The translations under genes and the position numbers were made by a program. From NCBI RefSeq assembly GCF_002101375.1, contig NZ_CP015207.1, positions 744,001-808,000 of the forward strand: 64,000 nt of DNA. Reading direction: 5' to 3'. The stretch's first letter is position 1, and every line of letters begins with the position of its first letter. Shown here one piece after another: positions 45,208 to 53,438 of this stretch. Origin of the DNA: Sporosarcina ureae (GTDB lineage: Bacteria > Bacillota > Bacilli > Bacillales_A > Planococcaceae). The notes below the pieces were generated by a model. The model ran no database searches and was not told the DNA's origin. It saw only the letters and a list, made by a program, of their open reading frames with translations.

Positions 45208-48200
45208 TCACTTCGCTTTAAATGCCTCTTGCAAATAATAATAAGACTTCTTCAATCGTTCTTCATACATAGGAACTTGCCAATTATCCCATGTATAACT
45301 TTTCATTGGATCCAACTTCATGTCATGTAGCTGAGGAAATGACTCCAGTACTTGGCCATCTTCTGATGTTAAAACGGCTCCGATAAATAGTTCATCGATG
45401 TTAATGCTTGTTCTGGTACCATCAGCCAACAAATTCTCGATAAACTCTTTTCTACTTGGATCCATCGCTTGTAACAACATCCACGGAATACGTAGCTCCA
45501 ACATGCCATCACGCATATGGTAATCTGCCAACGAATCATACTCAGTTGAGTCAGGATCTCCATTTCCTTCTCGAAGTTTTCCCGTTTCATATGAACTGAA
45601 TGGAATCGTGCGTTTTTCGTTCGCCACAAAGTATTTTCGATTTAACGCGTACTGCATCGGAATGAATTGGTTCGTTTGATCTTTCATTTCCTTTTTCGGA
45701 ATATATCCTACATCCTTACCGTAATCATGGTGGAATAGATCATAATGCGGGTCAATCAACATTCTTGATTGGGCACCGTTAATTTTAGCAATGAATTCCA
45801 GTCCATTAGTGAATTGAAGATCTTCAATTCTACTAGCACGTGTATTCCCACGTCCTGGCACCGTATCAAAGAGAATATTCACTACGTCAGTTTCACCTAT
45901 TTTGGATTCATCGTAATCTATCCGAATATACAAGAAGGTTTCGTCATGATCTACATACATTTTTTCAAGCGTACCTTGCTTGTTCTTATACAACGGTTCT
46001 CCTGTCCATTCCTCTTCATGTCCCGCCACTTTTATTTTCAACGGATCAAAGCTGAGCAGACCGAACTTTTGTTCATTCGTTTGTGTGTTAGACCAGTAAG
46101 GACGACGATCTGGATTATCATATTCTGCCGTGTTCCATGTTCGTTTAAACCACTCATCTTGCCATGAAAATACTAGTGCGCCCATTAAATTCTCTTGCAA
46201 TATATCTTCATATAAATGCGTCAATATTTCTCCTTGCTGGTCCTCTGATATAAATCCTTGATTCCAGCCAAATGGATTTTCATGCGCTTTTCCTCTAGAA
46301 GCAGGAATCCCAAATTCTGAAATTAGAATCGGTATTCGATGTGCTTCGTGCAAATCTTTTAAATAGCCAGCGTAGTTATTCTTCTGGCCTCTGAAATCTA
46401 TAAACTCACGATATTTTTTCTCATAGTTTAAAAAATCCGGATAGTATGGATACACATGATACGAAGCAAATTGACCAGCCTTGTCCATTTCCCCCTTAGT
46501 GTAGAGGAGATTTGGATCAACAGATACGATATCTTCTTGATTTGAAGAATCAGATGGGTGTGTCAGCAAATCAGTCGTGACCCAATTGACGAAGCTCATC
46601 GGTCGAATCTGCTGGTAGTTACTCACTTCATGCGAGACGAGAATATCCATTTGTTCCGCCAGCCAATATTCAAATGCAGCGGCGCCTTTTGTTTCAAAAT
46701 ACTTCCCATTGTATTCTCCTAAATCAGCATGTAACTTATTCGTGTTCTCCACCATGAATGGATACCATTCAATGCCAATCATCCATGCTGTGACCCATTG
46801 GGAAATATCCGCATCGTATACGCCGGATGCATGACCTGGACGCGGTGGTACAGTAGCATTTCCATGAATGACATCGACAAGTTGGACCATTTCTTTTTGG
46901 AAGTCTTTCAAGTTCTCTTTCTCAAAGGCATCTAATGACTCTTCCAGTTTTTCTTCATTGATCCAGACACCATGCATGACATATATAGGTGTATCATGTA
47001 CATCATTATACGCTTTTAATGCGTGATAAAAATCAGGTGGATGAAGCGTATAAACGCGAATAGTATTAGCGTTCATCTCGCCAATCGCTTCGAACCACTT
47101 ATAATACTCTTCTTCTGTAATGGCAGCTTCGCCAGGAAATGCTCCTGGTTTCCCCATTCCAATATTCACACCTTTGACAATCATCGGAGTCCATTTGCCA
47201 TCGGTTAGAACTTCCAAATGATTACCATTCATTCGTGAATTCATTTGTACTCCTTCTTGCTTTGGCTTCTTCTCATCCATTGCCTCTACTTGTCCGAACT
47301 GTGCAAGCGCTCCCTGCATCATCGGTACATAAGCAGACCAGAAAAATGCTTTCTCAGAAGATCTTTGAATAGCTTTATAGACGTTCGCTATTCCTTTTAC
47401 TTGATATATAGAAGGAACATTTTCCATACTACTGAAATCACCAGAAAAATACATGCTTTCGGAAACGCCGGATGTATGACGAATTACCGCATCGAATTGA
47501 GTAGGGATTCCTTTCTTATCTAACATCTTTTTTCCTTTTTCAGTAAGATTCCAATCATATACCGCTAATGATTCGCCTTGCTCCGCCGTAACGATATCGA
47601 ACCAGGAATGAAAGCGATGTGAACCCTTGACATTTAATCGTTTCGTACCGTTGTCCGTAAATGTTAGCTGAATATCATCAGTTGAAAGCTCTTCATTTTT
47701 TCTCAATACAAGAACTTCCCCTGAAGTATCATTCATTAACACAAAACCAGGTCCACTATATGTCCACTGTGCTGATTGTTTAGGAAGAATTTTTTCCATC
47801 TCTGCATTCTTTTGTGGATCCAGTTCTTCCATATAACGACCTCTCCAACCAGAGAACTTCAAGCCCATTCGATCTTCGACACGTGTACGTACTTTTTCTG
47901 AAGTAGGTGCAGAAAATGAATTATACTCCGCTATCAACATGGAAGGCTTCTTCGAATTAAGTCTTTTCACTATTCGTTGCCACTCTATTTCTTTTAGTCC
48001 GCCATGATTTTCTTCGTATGTAGCGAGCGCAGAATTTTTCGTATCTAATTCATTTTCATCAAAACTGGCTGTATTTGCCAAGTAAATAATATCTTTCTTC
48101 CCATAATCTTGTGGTAGTGGATTCAACTCGGAAATACCTTTTCCTTCTACTGCTGTGTATCCGCCATAATAGTCCCGCGCAGGATCAAATGGTTTGTTAT

Positions 48201-48387
48201 GCGAAGCTTTTACTTTTGAATAGTTTAATACCCAGCTAACCCCAAGATGTTTTGTATGTAAATTTTCTACTGCTGATTTATCTATAATAGCCACTTTCAT
48301 CGGTTGATTGTCCTTCAAAAACCATAATCCTACAGGTACAATGAGTAAAAATACTATAATCATCACAAATACTACTAACTTCCTCAT
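45208..48387 (-). CDS. Large membrane-anchored glycoside-hydrolase-like protein (1059 aa)
   Basis: A 1059-residue protein with one N-terminal membrane segment (about 4-24, no lipobox), so most of it is outside the cell. Residues 30-380 form an N-terminal domain with a Rossmann-like pattern (DIIYLANTASFDEN, SMLIAEYNSFSAP) and a beta part. Residues 400-790 look like a TIM barrel of the GH5/GH2 clan A type: KGVNIGMGKPGAF opens it, NANTIRVYTLHPP is an early strand, GIEWYPFM offers an acid/base glutamate and ILISEFGIPA the nucleophile glutamate. Residues 800-1050 (MYVDHDETFLYIRIDYDES) resemble a CBM9-like carbohydrate-binding sandwich. Substrate unknown; surface or exopolysaccharide is likely. Start ATG 48387 behind AAGGGG. 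Confidence 0.75.
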   Translation of the reverse strand: MRKLVVFVMIIVFLLIVPVGLWFLKDNQPMKVAIIDKSAVENLHTKHLGVSWVLNYSKVKASHNKPFDPARDYYGGYTAVEGKGISELNPLPQDYGKKDIIYLANTASFDENELDTKNSALATYEENHGGLKEIEWQRIVKRLNSKKPSMLIAEYNSFSAPTSEKVRTRVEDRMGLKFSGWRGRYMEELDPQKNAEMEKILPKQSAQWTYSGPGFVLMNDTSGEVLVLRKNEELSTDDIQLTFTDNGTKRLNVKGSHRFHSWFDIVTAEQGESLAVYDWNLTEKGKKMLDKKGIPTQFDAVIRHTSGVSESMYFSGDFSSMENVPSIYQVKGIANVYKAIQRSSEKAFFWSAYVPMMQGALAQFGQVEAMDEKKPKQEGVQMNSRMNGNHLEVLTDGKWTPMIVKGVNIGMGKPGAFPGEAAITEEEYYKWFEAIGEMNANTIRVYTLHPPDFYHALKAYNDVHDTPIYVMHGVWINEEKLEESLDAFEKENLKDFQKEMVQLVDVIHGNATVPPRPGHASGVYDADISQWVTAWMIGIEWYPFMVENTNKLHADLGEYNGKYFETKGAAAFEYWLAEQMDILVSHEVSNYQQIRPMSFVNWVTTDLLTHPSDSSNQEDIVSVDPNLLYTKGEMDKAGQFASYHVYPYYPDFLNYEKKYREFIDFRGQKNNYAGYLKDLHEAHRIPILISEFGIPASRGKAHENPFGWNQGFISEDQQGEILTHLYEDILQENLMGALVFSWQDEWFKRTWNTAEYDNPDRRPYWSNTQTNEQKFGLLSFDPLKIKVAGHEEEWTGEPLYKNKQGTLEKMYVDHDETFLYIRIDYDESKIGETDVVNILFDTVPGRGNTRASRIEDLQFTNGLEFIAKINGAQSRMLIDPHYDLFHHDYGKDVGYIPKKEMKDQTNQFIPMQYALNRKYFVANEKRTIPFSSYETGKLREGNGDPDSTEYDSLADYHMRDGMLELRIPWMLLQAMDPSRKEFIENLLADGTRTSINIDELFIGAVLTSEDGQVLESFPQLHDMKLDPMKSYTWDNWQVPMYEERLKKSYYYLQEAFKAK

Positions 48388-48810
48388 AAGCAGCCCCTTT
48401 CACTAGTACACATGTATTCTATTGTCTCTATAATAGTTCTAATCAATTATGTATATCGTACAAAATAAGAGTAATTAGCACCACTTCCGTATTATTTCTA
48501 ACAATTATAGCATATTATAATACTTTATCACTAGTATTATTCTATAGAATTATAATGTTAAAAGCTTGAACGTTGACACGGAATTTATATATGCTGATTT
48601 GTAAAGAAGACGATGATGCCAGATAATAAAATGCTTCAAATATCAATATCTTTGGAGCATTTATTACCGGCATTCGGAGCTAGTGTAATAGCAATCAATT
48701 GGCTATCGATGTGATTTTGCGGATTGCACTAGGGCTCGTCACTCTACCGATTGTCCACCTACATATGTAAAGCTTGACCAACTAGTTGAGAAGTATAGTT
48801 TCTTTACTTT
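48388..48810. other. 423-base AT-rich gap, no gene
   Basis: No supported gene. A hairpin at about 48628-48662 (AAATGCTTCAAA with TTTGGAGCATTT) could end a transcript. The part from 48660 to 48780 has higher GC and short decayed frames without starts, possibly a gene remnant. The first half should hold the promoter of the large hydrolase-like gene, but I could not fix it. Confidence 0.35.
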
Positions 48811-49338
48811 TCACTTCGCCATATCGTCTATGATCCAGGGAACGGCATGAAGTAAATCTGGAAATACTGCATCGGCTATTGGATCTGTTGTACCTAGGAA
48901 GACGGTCTTAGTTCCTGCTCTTTTTCCGGCAATAATGTCAGTATCCGTATCGCCTATCATATAAGATGTGGACAAGTTTACATTATAGTTCATGGCAAGA
49001 TTTTCTATTAGCTTACTATGTGGCTTACGGCAATCACAACCAGACTTCGGCTTATGCGGACAATAAGCGACTTTGTCAATTATGGCACCTTCCTTTGCAA
49101 GCTCTGCAATCATATGATGATGAATGGATTTCAATGTAGATTCTTTCATGTAACCAAGACCAACACCGCCTTGATTCGTCACAACAAATATGTAATCAAA
49201 TACTTGATTCAATTGCTTAATCGCCTCTGCTACTCCAGGCAAAAAATATAATTGGTTAGGTTCATTCACAAATTTCACACGATGCGTTAACACTTCATTG
49301 ATCACACCATCTCGATCCAGAAATACAGCATTTTTCAT
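48811..49338 (-). CDS. gmhB: HAD-IIIA phosphatase, GmhB-like
   Basis: A 175-residue HAD phosphatase. FLDRDGVINE near residue 6 has the nucleophile and general acid aspartates, VVTNQGGVG motif II, and MIGDTDTDIIAGKRAG motif IV. The zinc loop CPHKPKSGCDCRKP (residues 93-106), with cysteines and a histidine, is diagnostic of the histidinol-phosphate/heptose-bisphosphate phosphatase (GmhB) group. It dephosphorylates heptose 1,7-bisphosphate in those species that make heptose; no other heptose gene is in the window, so the true substrate is open. Start ATG 49338 behind GGGAGG. Confidence 0.85.
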   Translation of the reverse strand: MKNAVFLDRDGVINEVLTHRVKFVNEPNQLYFLPGVAEAIKQLNQVFDYIFVVTNQGGVGLGYMKESTLKSIHHHMIAELAKEGAIIDKVAYCPHKPKSGCDCRKPHSKLIENLAMNYNVNLSTSYMIGDTDTDIIAGKRAGTKTVFLGTTDPIADAVFPDLLHAVPWIIDDMAK

Positions 49339-49587
49339 AATGGCTTTCCTCCCAAAAAATTATCTTATTACTTTCATATTGTCCTCATTGCATGCATTTA
49401 AACGTAATGACACATCCATTTCGCTAATAAATCTAGTCAAGCAAGATGATTGGGGTCTCACGAAATAACAATTAACATAACTTGTATAGTGATTTACAAC
49501 GAACTCCGAATTGTTTTGTGAACTGTAATTACTTATGAGGTGATGCGTAGACATGGTAATCTCACGGAAATTTGATTTTTAAATGAT

Positions 49588-49630
49588 AAAGAGAGCATAT
49601 TCACAAAATCTGCGAATATGCTCTCTCTTT
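49588..49630 (-). terminator. Terminator of queT
   Basis: AAAGAGAGCATATTC (49588-49602) and GAATATGCTCTCTCTTT (49614-49630) form a strong stem touching the queT stop. Confidence 0.88.
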
Positions 49631-50145
49631 TATTTGGACAAATCTATTTTCTTATTCAACGAATATATAATAATCCCGCCAATTGTCATGGATAATAACT
49701 CACCGATTCCCGCTGTCAGCCAAGTAGCCCAGAATGGGAAACCTAGTAAAATTGTCAATTGAGCAGCAATGGCGCACATAGACAATGCAAAAACAATAGC
49801 AGTGATGACCATTTTGACGATATCATTTTTAATTTTCTTTGTCAGCGCACGACATACTAATAATGCGACTAACGTAGCCATAGAACCAATCGGCACATCC
49901 AGAATCCAAGTGGGGGACATAAAGTTTGCGAACATGACACCTAGCGTGACACCAATCACGTATCGTTTATTATACAAAGCTAGGTAATTGAACATCTCTG
50001 ACAAACGCAATTGGATTGCGCCAAAACTGATAACTGCAAATACAAACGTCACCGCCACATACAAAGCTGCAACGAGAGCTGTTTTTGTCAGTTCATTCAC
50101 CGTACTTTTACTCTTAGGTGAATCTTTTACATAAGACATACTCAT
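49630..50145 (-). CDS. queT: QueT-family ECF transporter S component (queuosine precursor)
   Basis: A 171-residue membrane protein with five to six hydrophobic segments. TKTALVAALYVAVTFVFAVIS, then AIQLRLSEMFNYLALYN, match the QueT (COG4708) family, the substrate-capture subunit of an ECF-type importer for preQ1/preQ0. The shared ECF energizing module is not in the window. I start at ATG 50145, with AAGGAG eight bases upstream; an in-frame extension to 50202 has no binding site. Queuosine is added at tRNA position 34 by Tgt. Confidence 0.88.
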   Translation of the reverse strand: MSMSYVKDSPKSKSTVNELTKTALVAALYVAVTFVFAVISFGAIQLRLSEMFNYLALYNKRYVIGVTLGVMFANFMSPTWILDVPIGSMATLVALLVCRALTKKIKNDIVKMVITAIVFALSMCAIAAQLTILLGFPFWATWLTAGIGELLSMTIGGIIIYSLNKKIDLSK

Positions 50146-50150
50146 TTTAT

Positions 50151-50211
50151 TTTCTCCTTTATGAAATAGCCTAGTTGCTATTCCAGTAATAACTACGACC
50201 AAAGGAAGAAA
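50151..50211 (-). promoter_or_regulatory. queT leader with possible SD sequestration
   Basis: On the minus strand TTTCTTCCTTT (50201-50211) is complementary, with one bulge, to the ribosome binding site AAAGGAGAAA (50151-50160); a hairpin (AATAGC / GCTATT, about 50163-50182) lies between. This could hide the ribosome binding site. QueT genes of streptococci carry the preQ1-II riboswitch, but its conserved core was not recognised here. Confidence 0.35.
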
Positions 50212-50299
50212 GAGCCTATCGCTCGATCAAAAGTGCCGCAGTGCAAACAGAATTTGCTTGCTTCGGTATTATAACAGAGTTCACTATAATACAAAAGCT

Positions 50300-51055
50300 T
50301 TATTTCGCAATCCAACCGCCGTCAATTGGAATAACCGCTCCATGGATATAATCAGCTGCGGTACTGGCTAAATATAACGTTAGGTTCGCCACTTCACTCG
50401 GCTGTGCCCAGCGCCCTGCAGGTGTTTCCTCTGCTACCCACTTTGCCATTTCACCGTCTCCTGCAAAATCCGCTTGATTCATCGGTGTCTGAATCGCTCC
50501 TGGTGCAATCGCATTCGCACGAATCCCCTCACGGCAGTAATCCATGTCCAGTTGTTTCGTATACCCGACAATAGCATGTTTGGATGCAGTATAGGCTGCC
50601 CCGCCACCACCTGCCACGAGGCCCGCAATGGATGCCATATTGATAATAATACCTGACTTATGAGCGATCATCTGTGGCAATATTTCATTTGTCATCAAAT
50701 ATGTACCTTTCACATTCGTGTCCATGATTTTTTCCCAAAGTGCTTCGTCGGTATCCAGTGTTTTTGCAAAACCGTCAAGAACCCCTGCTGTGTTTAATAA
50801 TATATCTATTGTACCAAACACGTTACATGCTTCCTGAACAGCCCGTGTTACATCTTCCTTTACACTGACACTACCAATCGCATAGGCGAACTGTAACGGA
50901 TACTCTTTTTGTAATGTCGGGAGATTTCCTTCTTGTATATCAAACGCAAAGACATTTGCTCCATTTTCTAAAAATGCTATAGCTTGTGCTCGTCCAATAC
51001 CTGAAGCTGCTCCAGTCACTAGAACTGTCTTCCCTGTATATTCTTCAAATTTCAT
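50300..51055 (-). CDS. SDR oxidoreductase, FabG-like
   Basis: A 251-residue classical short-chain dehydrogenase. VTGAASGIGRAQAIAF near residue 13 is the NAD(P) fingerprint, the acidic FAFDIQEG favours NAD(H), LLNTAGVLDG replaces the usual NNAG with NTAG, and MASIAG...YTASKHAI provides the catalytic serine, tyrosine and lysine. It ends IPIDGGW, typical for FabG-like members. It acts on an unknown alcohol or ketone; gluconate 5-dehydrogenase-like enzymes are close relatives. The start ATG 51055 lies five bases after AGGAGG. It follows the DUF2829 gene but a terminator separates them. Confidence 0.85.
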   Translation of the reverse strand: MKFEEYTGKTVLVTGAASGIGRAQAIAFLENGANVFAFDIQEGNLPTLQKEYPLQFAYAIGSVSVKEDVTRAVQEACNVFGTIDILLNTAGVLDGFAKTLDTDEALWEKIMDTNVKGTYLMTNEILPQMIAHKSGIIINMASIAGLVAGGGGAAYTASKHAIVGYTKQLDMDYCREGIRANAIAPGAIQTPMNQADFAGDGEMAKWVAEETPAGRWAQPSEVANLTLYLASTAADYIHGAVIPIDGGWIAK

Positions 51056-51070
51056 AATATCCTCCTATAT

Positions 51071-51098
51071 AAAAAAGCCCATGATGGCTCATGAGCTT
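51071..51098 (-). terminator. Terminator of the DUF2829 gene
   Basis: AAGCCCATGA (51075-51084) and TCATGAGCTT (51089-51098) pair with one mismatch; six T follow on the minus strand. Confidence 0.8.
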
Positions 51099-51110
51099 CG
51101 ATTCAATGTA

Positions 51111-51332
51111 TTATTCTACGATTACCCAATCTTCCGCCAGTAAGTCACAAACAGTTGGTGTGAACATGGTGTACCCTTCACCGGTTACGTCAATCACGAA
51201 ATAAGGATTTAACTTCTTGCCGTCTTGCTCGCTCTCTCCTACTAATTTCACGTATAATTCCGCTCCGCCCCAGTTACTACGGATGACTTTCTCTCCATCC
51301 TTCAAACGTGGCAATATTTCTTCAAATGTCAT
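51111..51332 (-). CDS. DUF2829 (Tad2-like) small protein
   Basis: A 73-residue protein of the DUF2829 type. It opens TFEEILPRLKDGEKVIRSNWGG, the family's first helix and a strand with the conserved tryptophan, and ends LLAEDWVIVE, the family's hallmark end. Phage members of DUF2829 include Tad2, which soaks up the signal molecule of Thoeris defence. Many firmicute chromosomes carry cellular members of unknown role. Here there are no phage genes around, and it has its own terminator and a plain RBS (AAGGATGG). A nucleotide-ligand-binding role is possible by homology; inference only. Confidence 0.78.
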   Translation of the reverse strand: MTFEEILPRLKDGEKVIRSNWGGAELYVKLVGESEQDGKKLNPYFVIDVTGEGYTMFTPTVCDLLAEDWVIVE

Positions 51333-51504
51333 GTATATCCATCCTTTATCACTGTAATGATTCGCACAAGTTTATCGGGAAAAGTATACTTGATTATGAG
51401 GACTTTTACAACTTGAGACCATTAAAACCATGCTACTAGGCAGAACGAAAGTAATTTCTATATCGATTAATAAAATCTGTTTTTCAGGTTACTCACTGTC
51501 CAGC

Positions 51505-51533
51505 TTGCCATATTTCACATTCCATGATAAATT
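51505..51533 (+). promoter_or_regulatory. Promoter of the pbuE transcript
   Basis: TTGCCA (51505-51510) and TAAATT (51528-51533) with a 17-base spacer; start of transcription near 51541, about 20 bases before the aptamer. Confidence 0.55.
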
Positions 51534-51561
51534 GAACAATAGAAAATTTCATTACGGAATC

Positions 51562-51630
51562 AACATGTATAACCTCGATAATATGGTTCGAGGGTCTCTA
51601 CCAGGAACCGTTAAATCCTGATTACAAAGT
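51562..51630 (+). promoter_or_regulatory. Purine riboswitch, adenine class
   Basis: All conserved parts of the purine aptamer are present: TATAA at the P1/P2 junction, P2 hairpin CCTCGA / TCGAGG with loop ATAATATGG, GTCTCTACC linker, and P3 hairpin CAGGA / TCCTG with loop ACCGTTAAA. The base that pairs with the ligand, the third in the GATTAC segment after P3 (51620-51625), is T, not C, which marks the adenine class (guanine-class members read GACTA). P1 is short (TGTA / TACA). It lies before pbuE, the same arrangement as the B. subtilis pbuE adenine riboswitch. Confidence 0.93.
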
Positions 51631-51652
51631 AATTTTTGTAATCAGGATTTTT
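51614..51652 (+). terminator. Riboswitch-controlled terminator of pbuE
   Basis: AATCCTGATTAC (51614-51625) and GTAATCAGGATT (51638-51649) are exact complements, followed by T. The left arm overlaps the 3' strands of P3 and P1 of the aptamer, so adenine binding prevents this stem: a transcriptional ON switch. Confidence 0.93.
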
Positions 51653-51696
51653 CTATTCAAAAAAACAGTGTAGAGACACTGGTAGGAGGAATTGTT

Positions 51697-52860
51697 TTGG
51701 ATTTACGTGTTTTATTATTGGCAGTGTCTGCTATTACGGTGGGACTGGTAGAATTGGTGGTCGGCGGGATTTTGCCTGTCATTGCCGATGATCTGAATGT
51801 TTCAATCGCAACAGCCGGACAACTCATTACAGTATTCGCTCTCGTGTACGCGGTAGCAGGACCCGTGTTATTGTCACTGACCGTAAAAGTAGAGCGCAAG
51901 AAATTATATTTAATCACACTTTTTGTATTTTTAGTAGGAAACGTTCTGACCTATTTTAGTCCGACTTTCGGTTTAATGATGGCAGCCCGTATTTTGACAG
52001 CTGCCAGTGCGGCACTCGTCATTGTTCTATCACTAACGATTACAGCGCGTATGGTCGAGCCTAGAGTACGGGCAAAGTCACTTGGTTATATTTATATGGG
52101 AATCAGTTCTTCACTTGTACTAGGTGTACCGATTGGGATTGTCATAACAAATGCTTTTGGATGGCGAACTGTATTCCTAGGTATTTCATTTTTGACGGTT
52201 GGTTCGATTGTATTGATCGCCAAGTTCCTTGAGAAGATTCCCACTGGCGAAGTGCAGCCGCTTTCTGTTCAAATTAAAGCATTGGCAAATAAAAAGATCT
52301 TCTTTGCTCATATGGCAACGATGTTCATGCTGGCTGGTCATTACACAGTGTATGCATATTTCACACCATTCCTGGAGACCACGATGCAATTGAGTCCCTA
52401 TTGGATTAGTGTGTTTTACTTCCTGTTTGGATTAGCTGCAGTTGCAGGCGGAGCATTCGGTGGCGGACTGGCAACACGTCTTGGTTCCAAGAAAAGCATT
52501 TTAATTATTTTGGGTGCGTTCGCTATCAGTTTATTCGCCCTGCCTTACTCTACATTTTCAATTCCATTATTCATCATCTTCATGATGGTTTGGGGCGGAT
52601 TGAGTTGGGCATTGGCACCTGCGCAACAGGAATATATTATTCAAAGTGATCCGGTTACATCAGACGTGCACCAGAGTTTTAATAACTCGGCTCTGCAAGT
52701 CGGAATCGCACTTGGTTCCGGTGTCGGTGGTATCGTGTTCAGCCAGACGGGTGCTGTGACGAACATGCCGGCGGTTGGTGGTGTACTGGTCATCATCGCA
52801 TTCATTTGTGCGGCTATCTCGCTATCGATGACTATAAAGACTCGTCAGGCAACCGTATAA
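51697..52860 (+). CDS. pbuE: Purine base/nucleoside efflux pump PbuE
   Basis: A 387-residue MFS exporter with about 12 hydrophobic segments. It starts DLRVLLLAVSAITVGLVELVVGG and shows the A-motif region as SLTVKVERKKLYL; the layout fits the AraJ/PbuE-type DHA1 drug:proton antiporters. In B. subtilis PbuE exports hypoxanthine, adenine and purine ribonucleosides and is turned on by the adenine riboswitch; an adenine-class riboswitch also lies upstream here, which strongly supports the call. The start is TTG 51697, seven bases after AGGAGG. It ends at a strong terminator. Confidence 0.93.
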   Translation: MDLRVLLLAVSAITVGLVELVVGGILPVIADDLNVSIATAGQLITVFALVYAVAGPVLLSLTVKVERKKLYLITLFVFLVGNVLTYFSPTFGLMMAARILTAASAALVIVLSLTITARMVEPRVRAKSLGYIYMGISSSLVLGVPIGIVITNAFGWRTVFLGISFLTVGSIVLIAKFLEKIPTGEVQPLSVQIKALANKKIFFAHMATMFMLAGHYTVYAYFTPFLETTMQLSPYWISVFYFLFGLAAVAGGAFGGGLATRLGSKKSILIILGAFAISLFALPYSTFSIPLFIIFMMVWGGLSWALAPAQQEYIIQSDPVTSDVHQSFNNSALQVGIALGSGVGGIVFSQTGAVTNMPAVGGVLVIIAFICAAISLSMTIKTRQATV

Positions 52861-52868
52861 TCAGGTAG

Positions 52869-52908
52869 AATAGAGTGAACTCGTTACAGAGTTCACTCTA
52901 TTTTTTTA
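52869..52908 (+). terminator. Terminator of pbuE
   Basis: AATAGAGTGAACTC (52869-52882) and GAGTTCACTCTATT (52889-52902) are perfect complements followed by six more T. It lies right before the DUF3784 gene. Confidence 0.93.
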
Positions 52909-52925
52909 TGAAACGAGGAATGATT

Positions 52926-53243
52926 ATGGTCGGCTTGCTACTAGATGTCATCATTCTACTTGCATTTATTGTGTACGGTATCGCACTTTGGCAAGGTAAA
53001 GGCGCATCTATGCTTTCGGGATACAATACGATGTCCATGGAGAAAAAGATGCAGATTAATGAACGTGCGTTATGCAAATTTATGGCGAAAATTATGTTCG
53101 CTTTAAGTTTTTGTGTCGGACTGTTCGCAGTAAGTGAACTGCTGGAGGAAGATATATATTTCATAGTGGGACTATCACTATTCGTGGCCGTACTCGGTTT
53201 TGCATTGATCTATGCGAATACAGGAAATCGATTTAAAAAATGA
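52926..53243 (+). CDS. DUF3784-type small membrane protein
   Basis: A 105-residue protein with three hydrophobic segments (about residues 1-18, 50-68 and 76-95). The middle part SMLSGYNTMSMEKKMQINERAL fits DUF3784, found in firmicute membrane proteins of unknown role. I start at ATG 52926 (MVGLLLDVII), seven bases after GAGG; the frame is open further up across the pbuE terminator, which is not coding. It is too close to the terminator to have a separate promoter easily, so read-through from pbuE is likely its source. Confidence 0.7.
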   Translation: MVGLLLDVIILLAFIVYGIALWQGKGASMLSGYNTMSMEKKMQINERALCKFMAKIMFALSFCVGLFAVSELLEEDIYFIVGLSLFVAVLGFALIYANTGNRFKK

Positions 53244-53400
53244 GGTAGGAGTTGAATACAGGTAGAAGACGTGGCATTTACGAGATTGAAGTTATAGGCA
53301 TACCGCTTCTTTGTATGCTCTGCGATGGTACCGCGTCATCTAAGCGATAATAGTTTAGTTTATATTTGGGCTTTTAAACAAACAATAGTATCACAGTATT

Positions 53401-53430
53401 TGAAAAACGTTCCGTAACAGGATGCGTTTT
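53401..53430 (-). terminator. Weak terminator of the 53439 gene
   Basis: AAAACG-tt-CC pairs with GG-at-GCGTTTT imperfectly; on the minus strand T-rich sequence follows. Nothing else certain in the 53244-53438 gap. Confidence 0.5.
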
Positions 53431-53438
53431 TTCTTTCA

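Noticed and set aside
48660..48780. Possible coding remnant with a reading ending VTLPIVHLHM
   Set aside because: Too short, no start signal and no family; left as part of an unexplained gap.
49360..49554. 64-residue minus-strand frame between queT and gmhB
   Set aside because: No ribosome binding site, unusual composition and no recognisable similarity.
51430..51621. 63-residue plus-strand frame before pbuE
   Set aside because: It runs through the promoter and the purine aptamer; not coding.
53246..53350. Short frame after the DUF3784 gene starting at a TTG next to GGTAGGAG
   Set aside because: The binding site touches the start, the product has about 32 residues and no visible family; may be a remnant.
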